From Bifidobacterium colobi (GTDB taxonomy: Bacteria; Actinomycetota; Actinomycetes; Actinomycetales; Bifidobacteriaceae): a DNA stretch of 64,000 bases. This document shows, piece after piece, positions 8,494 through 17,121 of the stretch. Below the pieces are notes generated by a model. It saw nothing but the letters and a program-made list of their open reading frames with translations. It was not told where the DNA came from and made no database searches. The position numbers and the translations under genes were made by a program. Positions within the stretch are counted from its first letter, which is position 1; each line of letters opens with the position of its first letter. The stretch is taken from positions 372,001 to 436,000 of the forward strand of contig NZ_JAFEJU010000002.1 of the NCBI RefSeq assembly GCF_018555455.1. Direction: 5' to 3'.

Positions 8494-9801
8494 CTACCGG
8501 ACGTCAATCTCCAACGCCTCGGCCACGCGCCCCGCCTTGGCTCGTGCGTCGGCTTCATCGGCGCCAATGGCAAGTGCCACGGCCATACGGCGGTGGCCAT
8601 GCACTTCCGGCTTGGCGAAGATGCGCAGGTCGGTGCTAGGCTCGGCCAACGCTTCAGCCACATTGGTGAATTCGGCCTCACCGTCGCCGGCAACCACAAT
8701 CGCGTGGCTGGCGGCCACGGCGCCGTTCGGCAGGCTCAACGCCACATGCTCAGCCGTAATCGGCAATCCCAAAATCGCGCGTGCATGCAACGCGAATTCG
8801 CTCAAGCGCTGGGAAGCCATCGTTACCATGCCGGTATCGTGCGGGCGAGGGGAGACCTCGTTGAACAAAATCGAGCCATCGGTCAGCACGAAGAGTTCCA
8901 CGCCGAACACACCCCAACCGGTTTCCCCGGCCTTGCGCGCACGCGCCACCAGACCCTCGACCGCGGCGCGAGCAATCTCCTGTGCACGCTCGGCCTCACC
9001 GGCCGGTTCGGTAGCCGGCTGCCAGGATTCGCGATAATCGCCGGATTCCTGACGTTGACCAATCGGCGCGCAAGTCACAATACCGGCCGAAGAACTTACA
9101 GTCAGCACCGTCAGCTCGCGCTCCAGCGGAGCCAAAGCCTCCACAATCACGCGGGACACATCACCCTCATCAGCGGCACGGCGACCTTCCTGAGCCTCAA
9201 CCCAAGCCGCATCAATAGCCTCAGCCGAACGCACTACGGACTGACCATGACCAGACGAGCTCATCACCGGCTTGACCACGCACGGGTAGCCCACTTCGGC
9301 AGCACCGGCGCGCAGTTCTTCCAGAGAACCGGCAAAACGATACGGCGTGGTCGGCAAACCAAGCTCCTCATGAGCCAGCACACGCAGACGCTCGCGATCC
9401 ATGCAAATCGCCGCAATCTCAGCGCTCGGCACCACCTGGGCGCCAGCGGCTGCAGCCCCGGCCAGCACATCAGTGGCAATAGCCTCCACCTCAGGCACAA
9501 TAATGTCCGGCTTGACCTCATCGAACAGGGACTGCAGCGCATCGGCGTTCGCCATATCCAGCACACGATACTCGTGCGCCACCTGCTGCGCCGGAGCGCC
9601 CGCATACGAGTCAGCGGCACATACCCAAGCGCCCAGGCGCATCAGCTCGATGGTCACTTCCTTGCCGAGCTCGCCGGAGCCCAGAAACAGTACGCGAGTG
9701 GGATGCTCGCCCAGCGGAGTGCCAAGCGGACGGTCGCTGGCGAGCGAAGCAGGAGCGGAAGCGGAGGAATTGGCAACAGTGTTCACGTGAGTCTCAGTCA
9801 T
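8494..9801 (-). CDS. purT: Formate-dependent GAR transformylase PurT
   Basis: About 435 residues, ATP-grasp fold. PurT formylates GAR using formate and ATP, which fits an organism making formate by pyruvate formate-lyase. Visible motifs: LGTPLGEHPTRVLFLGSGEL, GKEVTIELMRLG, the Ala-Pro-Ala-Gln-Val-Ala-His segment, a glycine loop SSSGHGQSVV (most PurT have SSGKGQS; His replaces Lys here), and NEVSPRPHDTGMVTMASQ. The ATG at 9801 is preferred over a GTG two codons earlier. The first 25 residues are Ser/Ala-rich and probably disordered. It appears to lead the purT-purC-purL set. Confidence 0.95.
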   Translation of the reverse strand: MTETHVNTVANSSASAPASLASDRPLGTPLGEHPTRVLFLGSGELGKEVTIELMRLGAWVCAADSYAGAPAQQVAHEYRVLDMANADALQSLFDEVKPDIIVPEVEAIATDVLAGAAAAGAQVVPSAEIAAICMDRERLRVLAHEELGLPTTPYRFAGSLEELRAGAAEVGYPCVVKPVMSSSGHGQSVVRSAEAIDAAWVEAQEGRRAADEGDVSRVIVEALAPLERELTVLTVSSSAGIVTCAPIGQRQESGDYRESWQPATEPAGEAERAQEIARAAVEGLVARARKAGETGWGVFGVELFVLTDGSILFNEVSPRPHDTGMVTMASQRLSEFALHARAILGLPITAEHVALSLPNGAVAASHAIVVAGDGEAEFTNVAEALAEPSTDLRIFAKPEVHGHRRMAVALAIGADEADARAKAGRVAEALEIDVR

Positions 9802-9807
9802 ACCCAC

Positions 9808-10034
9808 ATTTTGCCATGCCGCACGAATTTTGCTGTTGGTAACCTGTCATAAATCTTGCGTATAGACACGCCGTTGCATGAGCGGCAAAGCTCCCGTACC
9901 TTAGCAATCACCGGCCGATTTGTTCAGCGCGGTCGGGCCAACGTTTGAAGGGAATCACTTGCGAGGCAAGGCGCAATCAAAGCACATGGATGCTTCGCAA
10001 GTGGATGCACATGGATGATGGAAAGGGACTGGAC
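9808..10034. other. Divergent gap between purT and the aminotransferase
   Basis: No gene seen. It holds the promoters of two divergent genes. A 9-bp stem (9956-9964 with 9995-10003, CACTTGCGA) and a direct repeat GCACATGGATG (9982-9992 and 10007-10017) lie in the expected leader of the rightward gene. No operator could be named. Confidence 0.4.
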
Positions 10035-11255
10035 ATGCCGGTGCAGATTGAAGCACTGATTTCCAAACGTGCGGCGAATCTTCCCGCCAACCCCTTCGCC
10101 GAAGCAGACGCCAGAGCCGCAGCAGCCATCGCAGCCGGACGCGACATCATCGACCTCAGTAAAGGCAACCCAGACGGTCAGCCGCCTGCCTTCGTACAGG
10201 ATGCGCTCGCCGCCGCCGCACATGATCCATCCGAATTCCGCTACCCGCCGTTCGACGGATTGCCGCAGTATCTCGACGCCATCGCCGGCTGGTATGAGCG
10301 CGAGCATGGCGTCAGCGTGAATCCCGCCACTGAGCTGCTTGCCACATCCGGCTCGTCGGTCGGCATCGCCACCGTGATTCAGGCGCTAATCGATCCGGGA
10401 GACACGGTGGTGGCAGTGGATCCCTACTACCCGCAGTATGAAGGTTCCACCGCGGTGGCTGGCGGCCAGTTTGCAACGATTCCAGCCAGTGAAGCCCACG
10501 GTTTTCTGCCTGACTTGGATGCCGTGGACCCGGCATTGTGGACGCGCGCGAAACTGCTGATTGTGAATTATCCGAACAATCCCACCGGTGCGGCGGCAAC
10601 TCCGGAACTGTATGCTGCCGCCGTGCGATTGGCGAAACAGTACGGGTTTGTGATTCTCAACGATTTCGCCTACGCCGGTTTGGAATTCAGCGGTGAACAA
10701 TCGCTCAGTATTTTGCAAACGCCTGGTGCGCTCGATGTGGCCGTGGAACTGGGCTCGCTTTCGAAAATGTATATGGTGGCCGGCTGGCGCGGTGGATTCG
10801 TGGCGGGCAATGCCGATGTGTTGGCTGCGGTCAAGGCTGTGCACCGGCAGACTGCGGTGCTCGCCTCCAGTGTGATTCAACAAGCCGGTGCCGTGGCGTT
10901 GAACTCCGACTAGTCCACGGTAGGGGAGTTGGCGGCGCAATATCAGCATCGTTATGCAGTGGTACGCGATGGCCTGCGCGGCAGTGGATTGGAAGTCGTT
11001 GAGGCGCATGGTGGATTGTTCGCATGGGCGCGTGTGCCGGAATCATTTAGGGCTGCGCATGGTGCCGGCGATGGCGTCGGCACGTCGGATGCTTTTGTCG
11101 ATTGGCTGCTGAGCAATGCTGGTGTGGCGTTGATGCCGGGCTCCTGCTTTGGTGAGGTCGGCGAAGGATGGGTGCGCATCAGTCTGCTCAAGCACACCGC
11201 TGAGTTGTATCAGGCGGTGGCGCGTGTGCGGCGGGCGTTGGAAGTCGTGCGGTAG
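10035..11255 (+). pseudogene. Class I/II PLP aminotransferase interrupted by an amber codon
   Basis: The frame opens at ATG 10035 (AAGGGA seven bases before) and would give about 406 residues, but TAG at 10911-10913 stops it at codon 293. The same frame then continues without another stop for 114 codons (AAQYQHRYAVVRDGL ... ) to TAG at 11255, and those codons supply the expected small C-terminal domain. The N-terminal part is a fold-type I aminotransferase: LSKGNPDGQ, NYPNNPTG, NDFAYAGLEF and the PLP lysine in SLSKMYMVAGWRGG (residue 244), most like aspartate or LL-diaminopimelate aminotransferases. The damage is one point change, so it may be recent, a strain trait, or a sequencing error. 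A 292-residue product would lack the C-terminal domain. Confidence 0.75.
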
Positions 11256-11391
11256 TCAGTCAATCTGCGACTTAGTAATGAGTCAATTAAATTAGTCAAT
11301 CTTTGCCGCGCCACACCATTGCGCGGCTCGGGCTGCCTGAGAACCCCGTGCGATGGGCGCAATGATGATGCCTGGTGCATACAATGAAGCA

Positions 11392-12552
11392 ATGCGCGAA
11401 AACGGGAAAGAAGAGAGCATCGATAGGCCGTTGACCATTGCCTTGGTGGTGGATACTGTGGGCAATCAGGGCAACGGCACTTCGAACTCCGCTCTGCAAT
11501 GGGCCGCTGAGCTGGAGCGTCAAGGACATCATGTGCGCTTGGTCGGGGTCGGTGCTCCGGAATATCCGGCGCGAGTAAACAAAGTGCCGCTGGTTTCCTG
11601 GGTGGCTTCCAAACAGCTGATGCAGTTCGCGCAACCCAGCGACACCCTGTTCCGCACCGCATTCCAGGGCGTGGACGTGGTGCATATTTATATGCCGTTC
11701 AAGTTTGGGCGTCATGCCGCCAAAGTCGCGCGGCAAATGGGCATTCCGGTGACTGCCGGCTTCCACTTGCAGCCGGAGAACGTACTGTATTCGGCCGGTC
11801 CGCTGCGCCATATCCCCGGGGTTTCCGCGTTCCTGTACTGGCTGTTCAAGCATTGGCTCTATAAGCGCATCGACCATATTCATGTACCGACCGAAATGAC
11901 CGCATCCCTGTTGCGCTCGCACGGCTATAAGGCGAAGTTGCATGTGATTTCCAACGGGTATTCACCCGTGTATAAGCCGGTCAAGCCGGTTGACCCGGAT
12001 GCGGCCACGCCGGTGCCGTTCCGCATTGTGGCGTCAGGGCGACTGGCGCGTGAGAAGGACCAGATTACGCTGATTAAGGCGATTTCCATGTCTCGCCATG
12101 CCGCGGATATTCAATTGGTGATTGCCGGCACCGGCCCGCTGCGACGTTACCTGACCTTCCGCGCGGGACGTTTGCTGGCTCGCAAGGCGGACATCGGATT
12201 CCATAAGCATGTGGAAATGCCGCAGCTGCTGCGCTCCGGCGACCTGTTCGTGCATTGTTCGATTGCGGACATCGAATCGGTGAGCGTAATCGAGGCGATG
12301 GCTTGCGGTCTGGTGCCGGTGATTGCCGCTTCGGAACTCTCGGCGGCAAGCCAGTTCGCCCTGCTTGACGAGTCGCTGTTCCCGGTGCGCGACGCGGCCC
12401 TGCTGGCTCGCCGCATCGACTGGTGGATTACGCATCAGCGTGAACGTGCCGAATGGAGCGCCAAATACGCCCAGAACACCAAGGAACACTATTCCGTGGA
12501 GGCCTCGGTTCACAAGTTCGTAGACATGGAGCGCGAGGCCATCGGCGAATAG
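11392..12552 (+). CDS. GT4-family glycosyltransferase
   Basis: About 386 residues from the ATG at 11392; an earlier ATG at 11353 would add 13 residues with little support. Two Rossmann-like halves of a GT-B fold: an N-terminal acceptor domain starting LTIALVVDTVGNQGNGTSNS, with HLQPENVLY, then a donor-binding domain with IVASGRLAREKDQITLIKAI, VIAGTGP and the EX7E element in DIESVSVIEAMACGLVPVIA. It transfers a sugar from a nucleotide-sugar donor; the pattern (GFHLQPENVLYSAG) resembles glycosyltransferases that build membrane glycolipids, but the acceptor cannot be read from sequence. No export signal is present, so it acts at the cytoplasmic face. Confidence 0.85.
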   Translation: MRENGKEESIDRPLTIALVVDTVGNQGNGTSNSALQWAAELERQGHHVRLVGVGAPEYPARVNKVPLVSWVASKQLMQFAQPSDTLFRTAFQGVDVVHIYMPFKFGRHAAKVARQMGIPVTAGFHLQPENVLYSAGPLRHIPGVSAFLYWLFKHWLYKRIDHIHVPTEMTASLLRSHGYKAKLHVISNGYSPVYKPVKPVDPDAATPVPFRIVASGRLAREKDQITLIKAISMSRHAADIQLVIAGTGPLRRYLTFRAGRLLARKADIGFHKHVEMPQLLRSGDLFVHCSIADIESVSVIEAMACGLVPVIAASELSAASQFALLDESLFPVRDAALLARRIDWWITHQRERAEWSAKYAQNTKEHYSVEASVHKFVDMEREAIGE

Positions 12553-12584
12553 TGATCGAGCGGCAGCTAGTTTTACAGCTGGTT

Positions 12585-13613
12585 TTACAGCAGTTCGATC
12601 AGCTGATTGACTTCCTCGTCGGTAGTGGCCCAGCTCGTGCAGATACGCATCACCGTGTGGGTATCGTCGGCCTTTTCGGTGAACCCGAGCTTGACGTGCT
12701 GAGCCAGGCGATCGATGGTCGGCTGATCGAGGGTCACGAAAATCTGATTGGTCGGGGCCTCGAACGTGAGCTGGTAGCCCTTGGATTTCAACGCTTCGCG
12801 AATACGGTCGGCGGCGATATTGGCGTTACGCGCGATGTTGAAGTAGAGGTCATCGGTAAACAGCGCATCGAACTGTGCTCCCAGCACAAAGCCCTTGGCC
12901 AGCAATGCGCCATGCTGCTTGATCTGGGTGAGGAAATGCTTTGGCGTGTTGTGCTTGGTGAACACTACAGCCTCGCCGAACAGCGCGCCAACCTTGGTGC
13001 CGCCGATGTAGAACACGTCTGCAATGCGGGCCAAATCAGGCAGTGTGAGGTCGCTGCCGGTGGCGGTCAGTGCATAGCCGAGGCGCGCGCCGTCTACAAA
13101 TAAGGGCATGTCATACTGATGTGCCACCTTGGCAAGCGCTTCCAGCTCAGCCTTGGTGTATATGGTGCCGTATTCGGTGCTCTGCGACACATAGACGCAG
13201 CCGGGGAAGACCATGTGCTCGTAATTGCCGTCCGCGTAGAAGGTCTTGCAGAACTCATCGAGTTCGTTGGCGTCCATCTTGCCGTTGTGATGGGGGAGTG
13301 TGAGCACTTTATGCCCGCTGAATTCGATGGCGCCGGCCTCATGCACGTTCGGATGGCCGGAAGTCACCGTTACTACACCGGCATAAGCAGGGGTAATCGT
13401 ATCAATCACCACCTGATTGGTTTGCGTACCGCCCACGAGGAACCACACATCGGCATCCGGGCAGTCGCAGGCTTCTCGGATCTTATCCTTGGCCTGCGCG
13501 GTTAGTTCATCGGATCCGTAGCCGGAATACAGGTGCTCGTTGGCGCGCACTACAGCATCAAGCACGGCGGGGTGCGCTACGCGGGAGTAATCATTCTCAA
13601 AAGACAGCATCAT
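12585..13613 (-). CDS. Low-specificity L-threonine aldolase-like PLP enzyme
   Basis: 342 residues, the usual size for this beta-eliminating lyase family, which cleaves L-threonine or allo-threonine to glycine and acetaldehyde in the cytoplasm. Motifs: SFENDYSRVAHPAVLDAVV at the start, VGGTQTNQVVI and TSGHPNVHEAGAIE, the LFVDGARLGYAL substrate region and the PLP lysine in FYIGGTKVGALFGE. GAGGATGA overlaps the first of two adjacent ATGs (13613 and 13610). The gene converges with the glycosyltransferase gene 32 bases away. Some relatives in this subgroup are called beta-eliminating lyases without proven substrate. Confidence 0.88.
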   Translation of the reverse strand: MMLSFENDYSRVAHPAVLDAVVRANEHLYSGYGSDELTAQAKDKIREACDCPDADVWFLVGGTQTNQVVIDTITPAYAGVVTVTSGHPNVHEAGAIEFSGHKVLTLPHHNGKMDANELDEFCKTFYADGNYEHMVFPGCVYVSQSTEYGTIYTKAELEALAKVAHQYDMPLFVDGARLGYALTATGSDLTLPDLARIADVFYIGGTKVGALFGEAVVFTKHNTPKHFLTQIKQHGALLAKGFVLGAQFDALFTDDLYFNIARNANIAADRIREALKSKGYQLTFEAPTNQIFVTLDQPTIDRLAQHVKLGFTEKADDTHTVMRICTSWATTDEEVNQLIELL

Positions 13614-13707
13614 TCATCCTCTGGATTGGGCTTCGTACAGCAATAGCCTCGAGTCTACAACGCTGGTTCATTTGATACAGAGCTGTATGACGCTCTGAGT
13701 CGGCCGA

Positions 13708-13887
13708 AACGGCGCTATGTATGCGGGATAACCATGAGGTCGCATACATAGTGAGGGTTTGACCGTGCGAAACGGCGCTATGTATGCGAGGCTTCCGTCC
13801 AGCCGCATACATAGTGAGGGTTTGACCACATGAACCGGCGCTATGTATGCGGCACCTTCGTTGGACCGCATACATAGTGAGGATTTG
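13708..13887. repeat. Array of three palindromic units with GTATGCG/CGCATAC arms
   Basis: Three units about 62 bases apart, at 13708-13764, 13770-13827 and 13830-13887. Each has CGCTATGTATGCG, an unconserved 13-20-base middle, then CGCATACATAGTGAGG and TTTG. The paired arms are nearly constant while the middles differ, as in hairpin-forming intergenic repeats. A related single unit is at 60770-60824. There is no conserved spacer-repeat order as in CRISPR. Confidence 0.8.
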
Positions 13888-14096
13888 GATAAGCGTCGCG
13901 ATGCGACGAGCGGTTTTTCTGGCGCACGTGCCCTGCATATGCCCAGTGCGTGCGATTCGCGTGCGATATACGTGCAACTAGCAGTGGAACAATGGACCTT
14001 GCACCATGCATTTGCGTTGGCGCAGGAAGGGCTCCCTCAATTTGCGTGATCGAAGGTCCGAAGCTCGGAAACGGAGGAATTCCGCGGCTGAGAACG

Positions 14097-14123
14097 AAAA
14101 ACCCCTCCGATTTCTCGGAGGGG
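14097..14123 (-). terminator. tRNA-His terminator
   Basis: Read leftward: CCCCTCCGA, a four-base loop, TCGGAGGGG, then five T residues. Standard intrinsic terminator just after the tRNA. Confidence 0.85.
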
Positions 14124-14126
14124 TAA

Positions 14127-14203
14127 TGGGGTGGCCAACGCGGCTCGAACGCGCGACCTTCTGAACCACAATCAGATGCTCTACCAACTGAGCTATGGCC
14201 ACC
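14127..14203 (-). tRNA. tRNA-His (anticodon GTG)
   Basis: The minus strand folds as a cloverleaf: acceptor arm GTGGCCA with its partner, D-arm AGCTCAGTTGGTAGAGC, anticodon loop centred on GTG within TGATTGTGGTTCA, and T-arm with GTTCGAGC. An extra 5' G (position -1, base 14203) pairs with discriminator C73, the identity element of histidine tRNAs. The 3' CCA is encoded (14127-14129). Confidence 0.95.
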
Positions 14204-14593
14204 ATCGAAGCACAATCGCTCACTGCTTTTGCGCAACAGATGGATACTATACACGAATCTTGCGGGTGGTAAACATCGGCGTGTCGCGCTAGGGGTGGGA
14301 GAGCTGCGATGAATCTGTGCTGATGCACGAAGTGCCGGCTCCGGGCGGTGACCCATATTGCACGTGCAGTCGAAACGAGTCGGTGAAGCGGTAAACGGAA
14401 GAAATGGGTGATGCTGCGTCTCGATTGATTGTACTGTGCGGTAGCTGAATGTTTCATGAGTGATACATGATGCGATTGCGCGGGCTGCTTGCGGCAATGT
14501 GACCGCGCCCACAATGTGAACACAATGTTTCGTCTACGTCGCCTCTGGCCTAGTTTCTTACCTTGACATTTCCAAACGAGAGAGAGAAACACT
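14204..14593. other. 390-base gap before the BASS transporter
   Basis: No convincing gene on either strand. It must hold the promoters of the leftward tRNA and the rightward transporter. TTGACA at 14563 lies too close to the transporter start to be its ordinary -35 box. Confidence 0.3.
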
Positions 14594-15655
14594 ATGGAAA
14601 AGGTTAAAGCGTTCGCCGATTGGCTGACCAAGTGGTTCACGGTCATCGTGATCGTGTGGGCCGTGTTTAACTACTTTGTGCCGCAGGCCAGCCTGTGGGG
14701 CAAGCCGTACACCGGCTACATGCTGGGCATCGTGCTCTTCGGCATGGGTCTTACCCTGTCTCTGGATGACTTCAAGCGCATCCTCACCCAGCCGCTGATG
14801 GTCATCGTCGGCACCATCGCCCACTTCGTCATCATGCCGCTTATCGCTGTGCTGCTGTGCTGGATCTTCCGCCTCGATGGCGCTCTGGCCGTCGGCGTGA
14901 TCCTGGTTGGCTGCTGCCCGTCCGGTACTTCCTCCAACGTGATGAGCTACCTGTCCCGCGGTGACGTGGCTCTGGACGTCTCCATCGGCATCCTCTCCAC
15001 CCTGTGCGCTCCGTTCATGATCCCGCTGCTGATGCAGTGGCTGGCCTCCCAGTACGTCACCGTGCCGGTCGAGTCCCTGTTCCTCAACGCCGTCAAGGTG
15101 GTGCTCTTCCCGATCGCCCTTGGTGTGATCTGCCATATGATCTTCGGTAAGAAGATTGAAAAGGTCACCGTGGCCCTGCCGATCGTCTCCCAGGTGGCCA
15201 TCCTCCTGATCATCGGCGTTGTGGTTGCCGCCAACGGCCCGAAGCTGTTCGTGGCCTCCTCCCTCATGGCCATCCCGGTGGTCATGCTGCACAACCTCTC
15301 CGGCTACGCTCTGGGCTTCGGCTTCTCCAAGCTGATGTACAAGATCTACCCGAAGGGCTTCCGTTACGCTCAGCAGAAGGCCATCACCTTCGAGGTTGGT
15401 ATGCAGGACTCCGCACTGGGTGCAACCCTGGCTCTGGCTTCCTTCGCTTCCAACCCGATCGCCGCTGTGCCGTCCACCTTCTTCTCCGTGTGGCACAACA
15501 TCTCCGGCTCCATCCTCTCCAGCTGGTGGCGTAACCACGATGACAAGCACGAGATTCACTGGGATTCCGATAACGGTGAGAAGGGCTCCGCTAAGGACGC
15601 CGATTCCGTGCATGCCTTCGATGCCGACAAGGCTGTTGCCAAGACCGAGGCCTGA
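14594..15655 (+). CDS. Bile acid:sodium symporter (BASS) family transporter
   Basis: 353 residues with about nine to ten hydrophobic segments from residue 14 to about 310, then a hydrophilic, acidic cytoplasmic tail of about 40 residues (HWDSDNGEKGSAKDADS ...). BASS signatures are clear: LGIVLFGMGLTLSLDDF, GCCPSGTSSNVMSYLSRGD with the family's ALDVSIG, and FEVGMQDSALGATLA with the conserved Glu. BASS proteins move bile acids or organic anions with sodium; a cholate transporter has been described in B. longum, but whether this is its orthologue cannot be settled here. GAGAGAGA precedes the ATG. Codon use is strongly biased, suggesting high expression. A two-stem terminator follows. Confidence 0.9.
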   Translation: MEKVKAFADWLTKWFTVIVIVWAVFNYFVPQASLWGKPYTGYMLGIVLFGMGLTLSLDDFKRILTQPLMVIVGTIAHFVIMPLIAVLLCWIFRLDGALAVGVILVGCCPSGTSSNVMSYLSRGDVALDVSIGILSTLCAPFMIPLLMQWLASQYVTVPVESLFLNAVKVVLFPIALGVICHMIFGKKIEKVTVALPIVSQVAILLIIGVVVAANGPKLFVASSLMAIPVVMLHNLSGYALGFGFSKLMYKIYPKGFRYAQQKAITFEVGMQDSALGATLALASFASNPIAAVPSTFFSVWHNISGSILSSWWRNHDDKHEIHWDSDNGEKGSAKDADSVHAFDADKAVAKTEA

Positions 15656-15707
15656 TTCGGTACTGGTCTGAAACGGATTAGCTGCACGTTTCAGAACCAC
15701 TGACTAC

Positions 15708-15760
15708 AACCGCTCCTGCTTACTCCCGATTGATGTATCGGGCGTTTTGCAGGAGCGGTT
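15708..15760 (+). terminator. Two-stem terminator after the BASS gene
   Basis: Outer arms AACCGCTCCTGC (15708-15719) and GCAGGAGCGGTT (15749-15760) enclose a small CCCGAT/ATCGGG stem (15725-15742). A short T-run lies at the 3' base. Confidence 0.7.
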
Positions 15761-15761
15761 T

Positions 15762-15940
15762 TGCTATACTTGGGATTGCGGAAAGCGATCAAGGTAAACG
15801 GCAAGGTAGCCGGTTCCGCAGATGATTTCCATAACAAAAGAACCCAATAGGCAACAACAACATTAGGTGATAGCTAGTTAGGTGCATGGTGTTTCCTCCT
15901 TGGCGGTGCCCCCGAGTGACATAGTCTCCTCGGGGGCATC
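15762..15940 (+). ncRNA. Candidate small RNA with an exposed CCUCCUU motif
   Basis: An extended -10 box TGC-TATACT (15762-15770) is followed by about 170 bases ending in a strong hairpin (CCCCCGAG ... CTCGGGGG, 15906-15937). Inside, GCGGAA/TTCCGC closes a small structure with a CGGC/GCCG stem, and TTTCCTCCTT (15892-15901) is complementary to a Shine-Dalgarno sequence. No known RNA family was recognised. The same bases on the other strand form a ribosome site for a small frame (see 15789-15887), so strand and nature are open. Confidence 0.3.
15789..15887 (-). CDS. Possible 32-residue small protein or leader peptide
   Basis: On the minus strand a perfect AAGGAGG lies seven bases before ATG 15887, opening a frame of 32 codons: MHLTSYHLMLLLPIGFFCYG plus NHLRNRLPCRLP. 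The first part is hydrophobic, the end basic, so a short membrane-active peptide or a regulatory leader is conceivable. A stable CCCCCGAG hairpin lies just upstream of the ribosome site, where it could control translation or transcription. Nothing downstream on this strand needs a leader, since the BASS gene runs the other way. The ribosome site is the only strong evidence. Confidence 0.35.
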   Translation of the reverse strand: MHLTSYHLMLLLPIGFFCYGNHLRNRLPCRLP

Positions 15941-16131
15941 TGCCGTCTGGTGGAACTTTGTGCCGGCGCGTCGTTGTCCGGGGAATTCGTAATATAGATA
16001 TTCGTGTGTGCCAACGGCATGCCTTATGTAACAGGTGTGCGCGCTGGGATATCCTTCACGCCGATGATCGCACGCAGTAATGCGAACGCGGGAGGCGGGA
16101 AGGCCATCGGGCCGGTGGACTGGGCTAACTT

Positions 16132-16160
16132 TTGACTATTCGTCAAGCGTGAGACTACTC
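16132..16160 (+). promoter_or_regulatory. Candidate promoter of rpsL-rpsG-fusA
   Basis: TTGACT (16132-16137) with a weak CTACTC about 17 bases downstream, some 90 bases before the rpsL start. Confidence 0.4.
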
Positions 16161-16246
16161 AGCGCAAGAACGATTCAGTGAAAAGTGTGGGCGCAGTGCG
16201 GCGGTCACACGAAAGTAAGAGAAACCACTGAATCGGAGAATTCAAG

Positions 16247-16618
16247 TTGCCTACTATTGAACAGCTCGTCCGTAAGGGACGTCAGGCAAAGCCGAAGAAG
16301 TCCAAGACTTTGGCACTGAAGGGAAGCCCGCTGCGTCGCGGCGTGTGCACCCGTGTCTACACCACCACCCCGAAGAAGCCGAACTCGGCTCTGCGTAAGG
16401 TTGCCCGTGTGCGCCTGTCCTCCGGCATCGAAGTCACCGCCTACATTCCGGGCGAAGGCCACAACCTGCAGGAGCACTCCATCGTGCTCGTGCGCGGCGG
16501 CCGTGTGAAGGATCTGCCGGGTGTGCGTTACCACATCGTGCGTGGTGCACTCGATACCCAGGGCGTCAAGGACCGTAAGCAGGGTCGTTCCCTGTATGGA
16601 GCAAAGAAGGCGAAGTAA
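16247..16618 (+). CDS. rpsL: 30S ribosomal protein S12
   Basis: 123 residues, [20 protein letters not shown] and [20 protein letters not shown], with [21 protein letters not shown]12 sits in the decoding centre. Start is TTG at 16247 with CGGAGA eight bases before. The lysines whose change gives streptomycin resistance (in PKKPNS and GGRVKDLP) are the sensitive form. rpsG follows after five bases. Confidence 0.98.
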   Translation: MPTIEQLVRKGRQAKPKKSKTLALKGSPLRRGVCTRVYTTTPKKPNSALRKVARVRLSSGIEVTAYIPGEGHNLQEHSIVLVRGGRVKDLPGVRYHIVRGALDTQGVKDRKQGRSLYGAKKAK

Positions 16619-16623
16619 GAGAT

Positions 16624-17094
16624 ATGTCACGTAAGGGACCTTCCAAGAAGCACGTCGTGCTGCCCGATCCGATCTACGGTTCCACCGTGGTGGCGCAGCT
16701 CATCAACAAGATTCTGCTTGACGGCAAGAAGTCGATCGCCGAGGACATCGTGTACTCCGCTCTCGACATGATCAAGGAGAAGTCCGACCAGGAGCCGGTC
16801 GCTGTTCTCAAGCGCGCCCTGGACAACATCCGTCCGTCCCTCGAGGTTCGCTCCCGCCGTGTCGGTGGCGCTACCTACCAGGTGCCGGTCGAGGTCAAGC
16901 CGAACCGCGCTAACACCCTGTCTCTGCGCTGGCTGACCGACTTCTCCCGCGCCCGTCGCGAGAAGACCATGGCCGAGCGTCTCGCCAACGAGATTCTGGA
17001 TGCTTCCAACGGCCTCGGTGCTTCTGTCAAGCGTCGCGAGGATACTCATAAGATGGCAGAGGCCAACAAGGCCTTCGCTCATTACCGCTGGTAA
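16624..17094 (+). CDS. rpsG: 30S ribosomal protein S7
   Basis: 156 residues: [35 protein letters not shown], the rRNA-binding [23 protein letters not shown] segment and [21 protein letters not shown]7 nucleates the 30S head. It sits between rpsL and fusA in the conserved str operon, five bases after rpsL and 27 before fusA. Confidence 0.98.
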   Translation: MSRKGPSKKHVVLPDPIYGSTVVAQLINKILLDGKKSIAEDIVYSALDMIKEKSDQEPVAVLKRALDNIRPSLEVRSRRVGGATYQVPVEVKPNRANTLSLRWLTDFSRARREKTMAERLANEILDASNGLGASVKRREDTHKMAEANKAFAHYRW

Positions 17095-17121
17095 TTCATT
17101 CCAGGAGAATAAGGAATAACG

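Noticed and set aside
9808..9944. Riboswitch before purT
   Set aside because: I looked for a purine or PRPP aptamer pattern on the minus strand and could not find one.
13708..13887. CRISPR array
   Set aside because: Units are palindromes with variable centres, not identical repeats with fixed-length unique spacers, and there is no cas gene.
13597..13977. Minus-strand frame with a repeated AYIAPF peptide
   Set aside because: It is the translation of the palindromic array at 13708-13887; the peptide repeat follows from the DNA repeat.
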